The notes under the pieces were generated by a model. It saw nothing but the letters and a program-made list of their open reading frames with translations. It had not been told where the DNA came from and did no database searches. Position numbers and translations under genes: made by a program. Positions 54,401 to 64,000 of a stretch of DNA of 64,000 nt are shown piece by piece; the first letter of the stretch is position 1, and each line of letters begins with the position of its first letter. Source of the DNA: Podarcis raffonei (lineage: Eukaryota > Chordata > Lepidosauria > Squamata > Lacertidae); contig NC_070617.1 in the NCBI RefSeq assembly GCF_027172205.1, forward strand, positions 999,501-1,063,500, in the 5' to 3' direction.

Positions 54401-57400
54401 AGACCCAGGAAGAGTCTCAAGCTTCTCTGTCCCAGTGCAGAGATCATTGTCTTTCTTTTCAAAAGAACAAAGAAATGCCTCCTCCCAGAAAGTTCTGATG
54501 AAGCCATCCTCCCTTTCTGTGACAGGGTTTCTCTCCTGAAGAAATTTCTGGAATCCTAGAAGATTAGCTGAATGAACAGCAAAGGAAATGGCACCATGGA
54601 GAACATGTATGTCCCAATTTCTTTGAAAGGAAAACGATGTAAAATCCATCTGGGCAGTCATAATCCAGACTTTGGCCTTGATTATGTCCTCTGGTATATT
54701 CATTGTTTCTGCCAAGTTGGGCATTACTCTCAGTACCATCATGGTCTGAATTTCACCAATCACAACCACGACATTGGCGGTGCTGCCCATAACAACAGTG
54801 ATTGTTTTAGAACCTTCCTCCACACTTCCCACAAACTCATTCGAAAAGGTTAGTTTGGGAAATGCTTCTATATAATCACAGCAGATACCTCTTTTGGCAA
54901 ACATGGGAAGGAAGTTTTGTACAAATCTCTCTCCGTTGTCATCACTCAGAGTCACCACTCCAATCCACATCCAGCTGAAATGCAGCAGTAGCTGGAGAAT
55001 CCCATTATACTGATGAGCCACATCAGGGAACATCCGGTGAAGGAACTCTTCTTGGATGTGGTTACTCGTCATGGGAGAAGAGCCATAGATGAACTGAAAA
55101 TGATTGTAAAAATTATGCTTGCAAATTCCATCCACTTTGGTGTTTTTATCTACCCTCTTATGGTGAATGAACACAGCTGAGACTGCATAGAGAAAATTTA
55201 AAACTTTTTAAAAATAAATATACATAAAAGTTGAACATTGGGGCCCTATATTTCTTGAAATACTTCAATTTATACATTTTTTTCTGCTCAGACACCCGTA
55301 GAGTATAAGGTCTTTGTGGCCCTTATATTTTCAATCAAGGGAAAGGCACTGCAAGGGTCAGTTCTCCCTTAAATTTCCCATGTGTATGTCACCATCAGAA
55401 CATATAAGCAAACAATATCAGACATGTGAACACAGAATAAAGAGCAAATATAACTAGTTTCTGTTGAAGAATCCATAGGACAGCTCTTTGAACCATAAAT
55501 TGGGAAAAAATAAAATTAAAATGCATTTTAATTTTAAGTGGTAGATGAAGGGAATGCAGTGGATGTAGCCTACCTTGATTTCAGCAAGGCATTTGACAAG
55601 GTGCCCCATGATATTCTTGTAAAGAAGCTGGTAAAATGCGATCTTGACTATGCTACCACTCAGTGGATTTGTAACTGGCTGACTGACCGAACCCAAAGGG
55701 TGCTCATCAATGGTTCCTCTTCATCCTGGAGAAGAGTGACTAGTGGGGTGCCACAGGGTTCTGTCTTGGGCCCGGTCTTATTCAACATCTTTATCAATGA
55801 CTTGGATGATGGACTCAAGGGCATCCTGATCAAATTTGCAGATGACACCAAACTGGGAGGGGTGGCTAACACCCCAGAGGAGAGGATCACACTTCAAAAC
55901 GACCTTGACAGATTAGAGAACTGGGCCAAAACAAACAAGATGAATTTTAACAGGGAGAAATGTAAAGTATTGCACTTGGGCAAAAAAAATGAGAGGCACA
56001 AATACAAGATGGGTGACACCTGGCTTGAGAGCACTACATGTGAAAAGGATCTAGGAGTCTTGGTTGACCACAAACTTGACATGAGCCAACAGTGTGACGC
56101 GGCAGCTAAAAAAGCCAATGCAATTCTGGGCTGCATCAATAGGAGTATAGCATCTAGATCAAGGGAAGTAATAGTGCCACTGTATTCTGCTCTGGTCAGA
56201 CCTCACCTGGAGTACTGTGTCCAGTTCTGGGCACCACAGTTCAAGAAGGACACTGAGAAACTGGAACGTGTCCAGAGGAGGGCAACCAAAATGGTCAAAG
56301 GCCTGGAAACGATGCCTTATGAGGAACGGCTAAGGGAGCTGGGCATGTTTAGCCTGGAGAAGAGGAGGCTAAGGGGTGATATGATAGCCATGGATCCAAA
56401 CTACAAGAAAGAAGATTCCACCTAAACATTAGGAAGAACTTCCTGACAGTAAGAGCTGTTCGACAGTGGAATTTGCTGCCAAGGAGTGTGGTGGAGTCTC
56501 CTTCTTTGGAAGTCTTTAAGCAGAGGCTTGACAACCATATGTCAGGAGTGCTCTGATGGTGTTTCCTGCTTGGCAGGGGGTTGGACTCGATGGCCCTTGT
56601 GGTCTCTTCCAACTCTATGATTCTATGATTCTATGATTCTATGATTCTATGATTCATTTGTAAAGGCCATTGAGCCCAATGAAGCAATGATGATTTTTGA
56701 TGACTGGACTGCATGTGAACCTCAATAATGGAGTCTGTGCTGGGATGCTTAAATATTGGAGAGGAGAGAATTAGCCTTCCCTGCACTGAGAAATCAAACA
56801 TATCATGCAGAATTCAAGACAGAATGGTTGTTCCTCATATTCTGGTGTATTATGGGCAGGGATGAGTTTTGCTCATTGTGGGTCATTCACACTTTGTAAT
56901 ATCAACCTGGGGCCTCAAGGCATAGAATCCAATAGAAGTGTGAACAGCATCCTAAATGGCCACACGCAATGCACACATCTCTGTGAATCCCTCAACCTGT
57001 AGCATGAAGGAATGTAGTGCAGGAGAAACGTGAATGGCTTCTCCAATGGCTCTCTTACTTGTGGCATCTTGTAGATACTCAGAACCGTTGCCATGTGGAG
57101 ACAGATGTCAGAATTCGGTCCCCCGATGACGGCTACTGGACTGTTCTCAACACCACACTTATAGTTGGGGATGAGTCTGCCCCATCCAGAAAGCAGCTCC
57201 ATGGAGCCAAGATAGGTCCAGCTTGCAACGAAATGGCTGTTCAAGATGTGGAATCCCAGGGTGACATTGGGCAAGATCTGTGGGTTGTCATTGATCTCCT
57301 TTACAGCAAACACCAAAGCCACAATGTGCTGGTAGAGTTGTGTCATGAGCCTGCAATGAGGGGTTCGTTTTGCATCTTCTACAGAAAAGGGCATTGTCTA

Positions 57401-59232
57401 CATTTCTACTTATCTATCTAATGAGAGAGAAATACATCAGATGAGAACAGACTAGAGCTTGAGTACCCTTGACAAACAAAACTGGACATATAGATAAGAA
57501 TCCCATATTATTTATTGAAATAATGATGAAATACTTCAATCATTTCAATCCAGAGAAGCTTCTTCTGATTCTTGTCTTGCTCAAGTCCTATGCAATATTT
57601 CAAATGCATAGAATAGGCTTCAGTTATACTTCACACCACCTTTCACTCCAAATTCAGGGTGATCTACAATAGATATAGCACTCCCAATAAGATGCTAAGT
57701 TGGGGTTTTGAAATTCCATGCGTTACTCCCTTGATCCACTGCCCCCAGAGCCCTATGGCCTGCAGGTCGGAGCATCTCTGTTTGAACAACCTAAGCTTGA
57801 TTACTAGTACGACTACAAATGCTGATAAATCAGCACAGGCGATTCAGGTGTTCACATGCTTGAATTTGCATGATATTAGCAAGGCATCTTGAACTGGATC
57901 TGATAGTTCCTCAGTGAACTCAGGTGCCTGGAAACTTAAAGCAACAACTTTTATCAGAAGGGAAGCAGCCTGAGATTGAGTTGAAGAGGGGATTTGTTCT
58001 TCCGTTTTGACAGCCAGGTCTGGTATTAATCACAGTTCATTATTATTTTTAAAACTATGCTTGTTTTATTTCTTAAAGTGAATATTTGTTGCTCTTCAAC
58101 CACTACCTCTTACCATATGCACATTATGGAAAGATCTCTCTTTTCCAAGGAGAAACAGTTGTATCCCCATTCAGCGGGGGGCAGGAACACCCCACAAGGG
58201 TGATATTTTCCCCACACCCCTCTTTCCTTGGATCACATAGTCCTCTTTCCACGCTGCCTTTCCCTGTGCCAGTTAATGGAGAGGTCACTCTCCTGGGGAA
58301 AAGAGGCAAAATCCCAAAAAACTGGATGGAGAGGAAGAAAAGCCCAGCCCTTCTTCCCTTGATAACGGGTCCTCGTTGGAAGGGTAATAGTTAATTCACA
58401 TCATTTATCCTGGGGATCTAGGTTACTATTTCCATCACTCACCTTCTCCTTTGCAAGTCAGTGGAGTGATCTGCCCACCCCACCACAACCTTTGGGATAC
58501 CAAGGCCATTTCTGGCAGGCTGAGATTTCCCCCACTTCATTCTTTCCTGAGAGTGCATAATCTGTTTTCAGCCACCCTCCTGTCCCCACAATTCCTACTG
58601 TGTCCACCTCAAGTCCGCTCAGGCAGGAGAACCTCTGCAGGAATCATTCTGAAATATGACAGAACTTGTTCCTTAGAGGAGGTGAGCACGCCTACAAATT
58701 GCATCCAGATTATAGCAGGTTGGACAACTTTTCTGAAGCACAAGAGAAAATAAATACATCTGCCATTGCTACTATTAAAGTTGGAAATGTGGTAAACTGG
58801 ACTTGCTTCACGAACATTAATTTAAGACTGTGGTTGACACTCTTAGCAGAAATGGGCTCGAGCTCTCAGGTCTCCACTTACCCGCCCCAGATAAAAGCAC
58901 ATCAGATGCATAGGCACAATAATTACTTATTAGGAAAGCCGATTGCATCAACAGCAAAATATGAATACATTGAATATGGATGCATTATATGGTTAAATAA
59001 ACACAATTCCTTACATCTGGTCATCAAAGAGTTTAGCAGAGGGACGTTCTTTGAATGTTATCTCGTTTACGTATGTATAGACCTGAGACATGATGCCAGC
59101 AATCATGAGGTCTCCTGGCTGATAATATTTGAGAAGAATGGGAAGAGGGTCACTGGTGGGGCACTGAACCAAAGGAATCTTGCCTGTAGTTAGAGGCAGC
59201 CGTATTAATAGTAAGATCACAAAAGCTACCAT
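50500..59232 (-). CDS. V2R-2: vomeronasal type-2 receptor, six exons, intact
   Basis: Minus-strand exons 59232-59015, 57350-57059, 55093-54245, 53038-52811, 51996-51870 and 51401-50500 join into 871 residues with no break. It has the same layout as V2R-1 and shares [58 protein letters not shown] and the seven-helix exon. The two are tandem duplicates in the same direction. The ligand domains are clearly more diverged than the seven-helix exons, as expected for receptors tuned to different cues. Exon 5 uses a weak donor (gtggga). A BovB fragment sits in the intron between exons 3 and 4, and a CR1 in the intron between exons 2 and 3. Confidence 0.92.
51870..51996 (-). CDS. V2R-2 exon 5, cysteine-rich linker
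   Basis: 127 bases, acceptor gacag. Encodes [16 protein letters not shown] and [17 protein letters not shown]. The donor reads gtggga instead of gtaag. Length and phase match V2R-1, so this is the likely junction despite the weak site. Confidence 0.85.
52811..53038 (-). CDS. V2R-2 exon 4
   Basis: 228 bases, acceptor atttag, donor gtaagg. Encodes [16 protein letters not shown] and [11 protein letters not shown], and ends IRFNQ. Confidence 0.92.
53793..54155 (+). mobile_element. BovB 3' end
   Basis: Plus-strand copy with the same C-terminal region and the end gtcggacatgactaaacaac; lies in the V2R-2 intron between exons 3 and 4. Confidence 0.85.
54245..55093 (-). CDS. V2R-2 exon 3
   Basis: 849 bases, donor gtaatg. 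The acceptor tttcag before FIYGSSPMT was chosen because it lines up residue for residue with LPYGSA in V2R-1. The frame stays open upstream of it, so a longer exon is possible but would not fit the family. Confidence 0.88.
55538..56655 (+). mobile_element. CR1 LINE fragment with 3' end
   Basis: Sits in the V2R-2 intron between exons 2 and 3. An open frame (55538-56425) reads [34 protein letters not shown] and the catalytic FADDTKL, then [13 protein letters not shown], all CR1 reverse transcriptase. An internal gap near 56395 joins to the last codons and 3' UTR, which end in ATTCTATG repeats, the CR1 hallmark. It is 5'-truncated and fairly young. Confidence 0.9.
57059..57350 (-). CDS. V2R-2 exon 2
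   Basis: 292 bases, acceptor ttgcag, donor gtaaga. Encodes [19 protein letters not shown] through AVIGGPNSD and ends KMPQ. Confidence 0.92.
57430..59010. other. V2R-2 intron 1, unassigned
   Basis: No known repeat family or exon recognised apart from V2R-2 exon 1 beyond its right edge. Confidence 0.5.
59015..59232 (-). CDS. V2R-2 exon 1
   Basis: Start [17 protein letters not shown], then [20 protein letters not shown]. Donor gtaagg leaves two bases of a codon, completed as Met by exon 2. Confidence 0.88.
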
Positions 59233-60231
59233 CTTGCAAGAAAACTCTTTACTGCAAAGGACACTTCACCTCTTTGTAATGCAAGAGTCCCTGCCTTAAA
59301 TTAGTACTCCAGCAGCTGAGTTGAAGAACGCAGAACTGAAGAATCAGTAACCAGATGAAAGAGCCTTGCATTTCTATAGCCTTTGTTTACATTTTGAATG
59401 TGCCCACTTGAGCTCTCCTGGGTTGGGGAAATATAGCTGTGATTATGATTAATTTGATAATTACAGGAGACATAACTTATGGCAGCTGTTGTTTATGATT
59501 CACTCATAATTGTTAAAGAAATCATGTCCCCCCCCCATAGCAAATGTCTTATTTGATCTTGCTCAAAGCTATAGAGAATCACAGGAGAGAGGGAACAATA
59601 GAAGATTTGTACTCCCTCACCCATGCAGATGGAAAAACTAATTGCACTTTCCTCCATGTGTGATGGAGGTGGGCAAGGTTATATGTCAAATTAGAAGAGA
59701 CTTGGGGTGGTATTCAGTATTCGTCCTACATGGCGCCGAGGTAAGATACGCATACCGGTGCTCTTCAGATTTCTTTTAATCTTCTTTTAATCCTCTATAT
59801 TTTATCTTAACTGACCCAGTCAGTCTTTGAAGCTTTTTATAATTGCTGCTAGCTCATTCCCTCCCGGGCTTTAAGGCACTCCCTCCCAGTTTCTCGTTGA
59901 CTCCGCGTGACAAACTTACTCCAAGGATTTTGAAGGACTTCTAATGGGCTCTTAACCCTAAAAACTACAAATTTATAAAACCACAAATTCCTCCCACCAC
60001 CTCCAATTTCGTGGACCCCCAAACATCTCAGCTGTTTTTAACAAACTGAGAAGAAGGGGGGGGGATACTGCAAAGGAGTGCTCTAATTGGACCCAGTTTT
60101 TAAACTCCTCGCAGCAGCCCACCTAGGACGGAACGAAAATTGAACGAGATTGCGACCTGAGAACTTTAATACTTTAATACTTAATCACTCTGTTTAGAAG
60201 TCTGATCTCATTGATTTAAGAAGAATCTGCA

Positions 60232-61872
60232 ATGAGAAGAGCCAAAAGACTCAGGTGTCTTGACACAGAAACTGACGCAGAGCCCTCTGGTTTCAAACAG
60301 AGTAATCTAGATAAGTATCTGCTACCTCAAAAACAGCATATATCTCCTCCCAAAAACTCCCTCAACTCTTTACATGGAAAGACAGTTGAAGAGATATCCC
60401 TAGGAATAAATGAGGACAAGGCCACTACTCCCATAACCGAGGCACAAGTACTAATTGATAGAAAGGTGGAGCTGCTGGAGGAATGCTGCCTACTGACTGC
60501 TCAAACAGTTCAAAAAATCTTTGAACAATTACAAAACATCTTCAAGAAGCTGGATAACCCAGATGAAAGGAGGCAACTCACTCCCTTTTTGCCATCCTTA
60601 ACAAGCCCTGGAGATAAACAGAACAAATACAAATTTATACCTCTAAACCAGCTAAAAACCAGAGGAAGCCCCCCTCACTCAGTTAACCTGATACTGAGGC
60701 CATGTGAGATTGTTCTCCACATTTTTCCATACAGAGGGCCTCTACCTTACTGGGAGTCAGCCTTCTGGGCCAGACACCATCTAGATCTGCTCCTAGGCCT
60801 TGAGGGGGGAAGGATTGACTTAAAAGCAGCCAAGAGGCTCACTAACGATGGATATTCCAAAAAAGTACTACTAAGATTTGGTAGTCATAGAATCCCAACC
60901 AAAATCTTAAGGGAAAAGGCTCATTTAGCCCAGAAAGGAATTATTCCACATCGACACTTTGAAGATATATCACTCAGACCACTGATCGCATCTAAAAGAC
61001 AGAACAAGATGAACAAGGCCATTCCAACAGAAGCCGATATCTGCCCTACTCCCGTGGAAGAACCCAGTAGATGGGAGAAATCGCTGCCAGCTACCCCGGA
61101 AATCACGCAAGAAAAATCCAAGTTCCCAAACCATGCGATTGTAGCATCAATCAACAGCCTCGCCCTTGACACAACAGACTGGACAGTCCCAGAAGAAGAA
61201 GATCTGCTGAGTAACTTTACCAACTTACCAGATAAAGAACAAATAAGCATACTCAGTAAACTGACGAAACTACAGGCCAGATTGACCGAAATTCACCAAC
61301 AAGGTCAACAAAATGCAGTAGAAACAATACACAATCAAACTTCACACCTACCAGCCCTCTCCCCAAAATGCATAGTCAAAAAGAGAGCTACTAATGGAAC
61401 TTTCAAATGTATAGATGCAGAGCTCCAAATCCAGCCTCCTTTAAAATATGAAATGACAAGGAAAAACTCCAGCAATGAGACCACAAATTCCTGGCTGAGA
61501 TATCAAATACTAGCTCCAAACGAAATAGGTACCCCTTATTTAAGTACTACAAAGGGTTCTAACATTGCCGAACAAAAGATGACCTCCAACAGACCTGACA
61601 CACTGAGCTCAACATCAAATGAAATCAAAGAAATGGAAGTAGAGACCGAAAACAATCCTACTGTCCATAATAGTCCACCAACTACAGAAATTTCTCAGGA
61701 GCAAGGAACAGCTAAGGAAGAAAATCAAGAAAGGGAGGAAATTCTAATTTCCCGCACTTTAAAAAAGAATCTAAAAGATCCATCATTATGTTCCCCACCG
61801 AAAGTAGCGACAAACGGCTGTATCGGCACAAGACAAAATCCCTCGCTGGACTCAATAACAGAATTAGAATGA
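60232..61872 (+). CDS. LINE ORF1 protein
   Basis: 546 residues, start MRRAKRLRCLD, hydrophilic. It has a likely coiled-coil stretch near residues 80-115 (ELLEECCLLTAQTVQKIF). A compact middle region lies around residues 150-235 (LRPCEIVLHIFPY, AKRLTNDGYSKKVLLRFG), where an RNA-binding fold would be expected, followed by a long Ser/Thr/Asn/Glu-rich end. No CCHC zinc knuckle is seen. Function in other LINEs: RNA-binding chaperone of the retrotransposition particle. I do not recognise the exact ORF1 type. Confidence 0.75.
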   Translation: MRRAKRLRCLDTETDAEPSGFKQSNLDKYLLPQKQHISPPKNSLNSLHGKTVEEISLGINEDKATTPITEAQVLIDRKVELLEECCLLTAQTVQKIFEQLQNIFKKLDNPDERRQLTPFLPSLTSPGDKQNKYKFIPLNQLKTRGSPPHSVNLILRPCEIVLHIFPYRGPLPYWESAFWARHHLDLLLGLEGGRIDLKAAKRLTNDGYSKKVLLRFGSHRIPTKILREKAHLAQKGIIPHRHFEDISLRPLIASKRQNKMNKAIPTEADICPTPVEEPSRWEKSLPATPEITQEKSKFPNHAIVASINSLALDTTDWTVPEEEDLLSNFTNLPDKEQISILSKLTKLQARLTEIHQQGQQNAVETIHNQTSHLPALSPKCIVKKRATNGTFKCIDAELQIQPPLKYEMTRKNSSNETTNSWLRYQILAPNEIGTPYLSTTKGSNIAEQKMTSNRPDTLSSTSNEIKEMEVETENNPTVHNSPPTTEISQEQGTAKEENQEREEILISRTLKKNLKDPSLCSPPKVATNGCIGTRQNPSLDSITELE

Positions 61873-64000
61873 CTAAAAGCTGTCAACCAGCCACCAACTC
61901 AAAAACGGATCCTACGCTTGCTGTCCTGGAATATTGCAGGGTGGGGAAACAAAGACGGAGACCCAGACCTAATGAACTTCTTCAAAGATTTTGAATTAAT
62001 ACTTCTACAAGAAACATGGTCAACTAGAGATATTAAAATCAATGGATTCTCCTCCTATATGAAACCCGCATTGAAAACGAACACGAAGGGCCGGCCGAAA
62101 GCAGGGTTCTGTTGTATGATCAAAGACAACTTAGGGTTTGAAATCAAGCAGTTAGAAAAATGCTTGCCACTTGCACAAGCCCTACTTTTAACCCAAAAAG
62201 ACGATACTTTGCTACTTGTAAATGTCTATATCCCCCCATCCAAAAACAACAGCAACAGTGAAAATTGGTCACAACTAACCTTTTATATAGAAAATTTGAC
62301 CGATAAATACCCAAACACCTCATTGATAATAGCAGGTGATTTTAATGCCAGAGTGGGAACCAACAATGAACAACTATGTAGCAAACTAAATTGGAATACT
62401 GATAATGATATCGCACATGCCCTGAAAATAGGACGATTCTCCAGAGATAGGGTTGTAAACACCGAAGGCTTACGCCTACTTGAATTATGTAACAACTTTA
62501 ATTTGCAGATTGTGAACGGTTCAACAAAAGGCGATAGAAGCGGGGAGTTTACATACTTCTCCCCCCGAGGATGCAGTGTCATCGACTATATTCTTGTCCC
62601 TTATAATATTATAAATTCGATCATGGACCTCAAAATTGGAACGCGTACTGAAAGCGACCATCAGCCATTATTGTTGTCTATTAACTTAAAGGACGAAACC
62701 AAAATAACCAAGCACAATATTATAGAACCCTCTCAATACAAACAAATGACCCAATTAAAATGGTCCCAGGAAATGAGTGCAGTAGTGGGGCAAAAACTTA
62801 CAGCCAACCTGAGAAAACAAGTATTATCCAACTTAAAGACTACTAATTCCTACAGCGATATTCCGAAAATTTATAATGAAATCTTCCAAATGTTCGTAGA
62901 ACTTAGTACTCCACCTAAAGTTTGGGTACTTAAACATAGCGCTAGCCCTTGGTTTGACGATGAATGTTTCCAGCTAAAAAGAAAACTGCGCCAAACATTT
63001 AAAAATAATCGTACTAAACTAGAGCCCTCTTATCTTGATGAAAAAAGAAAATATCATTACATTCTGGCCGAAAAGAAACAGAAATATGCAACCCAAAAAT
63101 GGCTACAATTACTCGACTCAATTCAGAGTAAAAATAACAAAGCGTTCTGGAACCTAGTGCACGGAGGATTGAAAGCCGAAAATCAACTAACTCTACCACC
63201 AATTGCAGAATCCAAATGGTCCCAATATTTTACATCGGTATTTAACAATCTACACAGTGAGCTTAAAGGAAATGAAACCACTAAAAATAAAATCAATAAA
63301 CTCCAGGAGTGGCCAAGGGTAGAAGAAGAGGAAATTAGAGAGATAGTTAAAAATTTCAAATCGGGGAAATCTCCTGGGCCAGACGGTCTACCAATAGAAT
63401 TATTCAAGACCTATATAGATTGGTGGGCAGAACCCTTAGCTCAATTGTTTACTCTCATAGATAAATATGGGATCATACCTGAGATATGGTTAAGATCAAT
63501 AATTATCCCAATCTTTAAAAATGGCGACCCAAAAGAACCAAGGAATTATAGACCGATAAGCCTATTATCAGTGATAGGGAAAATCTACGCTAAGCACCTT
63601 TTATCTAAACTCCTTACCTGGATGAAAAATCTAAATTTACCAGGGAAAGAACAAATAGGTTTCTCCAAAGGTTGCTCTACATTAGACCACTGCCTTATAC
63701 TTATGCACTTGGTTGAAAAATACAGATCTCAAAGGCAATCTAAGATATATGCTGCTTTTGTAGATTTTCGTGGTGCATTTGATTCAATTGACCGCCCAAA
63801 GCTGTGGAGGAAACTCACAGAATTAAAAATTGATCAGCGCTTATTGATCCTAATAAAAAATTTATACTCTTCCAATATCTGTCAAGTCAAACTTAACACC
63901 AAAGGTCACCTCTCACCAGACATCCCAAACTCGAAAGGGGTAAAACAAGGGTGTATTCTTGCCCCCTTCCTATTTAATTTATTTTTATCAGACTTGCCAG
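61873..64000 (+). CDS. LINE ORF2: endonuclease-reverse transcriptase (partial)
   Basis: Open for 709 codons to the window edge in the same frame as ORF1. The endonuclease shows LLSWNIAGWG, LILLQETW, VNVYIPPS, AGDFNARVG, SVIDYILV and TESDHQP. This is the full set of apurinic-endonuclease signatures, including the catalytic Asn/Glu/Asp/His positions. The reverse transcriptase begins with SGKSPGPDGLPIELFK, NYRPISLLS, a metal-binding Asp in AAFVDFRGAFDSID, and GVKQGCILAPFLFNLFLSDL. The FxDD box lies beyond the window. The frame has no Met until 61972, so initiation by readthrough or reinitiation is likely. Confidence 0.88.

Larger units (their letters stand above)
59730..64000 (+). mobile_element. 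APE-type LINE (Vingi/Ingi-like?), 5' UTR + ORF1 + ORF2, cut by window edge
   Basis: The element starts near the GC-rich motif tggcgccgag and runs off the right edge. A 5' UTR of about 500 bases precedes ORF1 (60232-61872). An in-frame UGA separates ORF1 from ORF2 (61873 onward), which carries an apurinic-type endonuclease and a reverse transcriptase. Both frames are unbroken over 4 kb, so the copy is young. Wording such as NYRPISLLSVIGKIYAKHLL and KIYAAFVDFRGAFDSID looks closest to Vingi/Ingi-related LINEs. It is not BovB, CR1 or L1. The clade call is from memory of the family. Confidence 0.85.

Noticed and set aside
55094-55174. Longer 5' end of V2R-2 exon 3
   Set aside because: The frame is open upstream, but the acceptor at 55094 aligns exactly with V2R-1 and keeps the exon phase. 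The extension has no V2R match.
56605-56655. Direct repeats looking like a short array
   Set aside because: They are the (ATTCTATG)n tail of CR1, also seen at 50240-50277, not a CRISPR or satellite.

Overview
The window is vertebrate DNA, almost certainly from a squamate reptile and probably a lizard. It holds split genes with GT-AG introns and vomeronasal type-2 receptors. It is packed with tRNA-derived SINEs, BovB (RTE), CR1, L2 and L1 LINE pieces and hAT/Tigger-like miniature transposons. The squamate call rests on the SINE plus BovB mix and the V2R genes; a finer placement (lacertid-like) would be a guess.

Left half, 4.7-34.8 kb, plus strand: three tandem genes for small immunoglobulin-superfamily membrane proteins of the SLAM/CD2 (CD48/CD244-like) type. 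Gene A (4768-10206) has one V domain, a stalk, a membrane segment with an internal Arg, and a basic tail. Gene B (13997-20396) has V + C2 + membrane + a short tail. Gene C (28165-34016) has V + C2 + membrane and almost no tail. All exon phases add up to whole open reading frames of 252, 286 and 271 residues. None has a tyrosine switch motif of the ITSM kind in its visible tail.

Right half, 38.6-59.2 kb, minus strand: two tandem vomeronasal type-2 receptor (V2R, family C GPCR) genes, each with the classic six exons. They sum to open frames of 876 and 871 residues. Exons 2, 4, 5 and 6 have the same length in both genes (292, 228, 127 and 902 bases).

Right edge, about 59.73 kb to the end: a young APE-type non-LTR retrotransposon running off the window. 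Its ORF1 (546 aa) is separated from a fully open endonuclease/reverse-transcriptase ORF2 by one in-frame UGA.

Between the genes there is little but repeats: 15 copies of one tRNA-SINE superfamily (several with perfect target-site duplications), six BovB pieces, solo LTRs of old endogenous retroviruses, and nested hAT and Tigger-like miniature elements. The most notable non-gene signals are the in-frame UGA between the LINE ORFs; a hammerhead-ribozyme-like core in a dispersed retroelement, with its stem kept across divergent copies; an L1 inserted 18 bases from a splice acceptor of gene C; and a duplicated scrap of gene B exon 3 fused to L2 sequence. The Ig genes probably act at the surface of immune cells and the V2Rs in vomeronasal neurons. 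Nothing seen links the two clusters beyond position.
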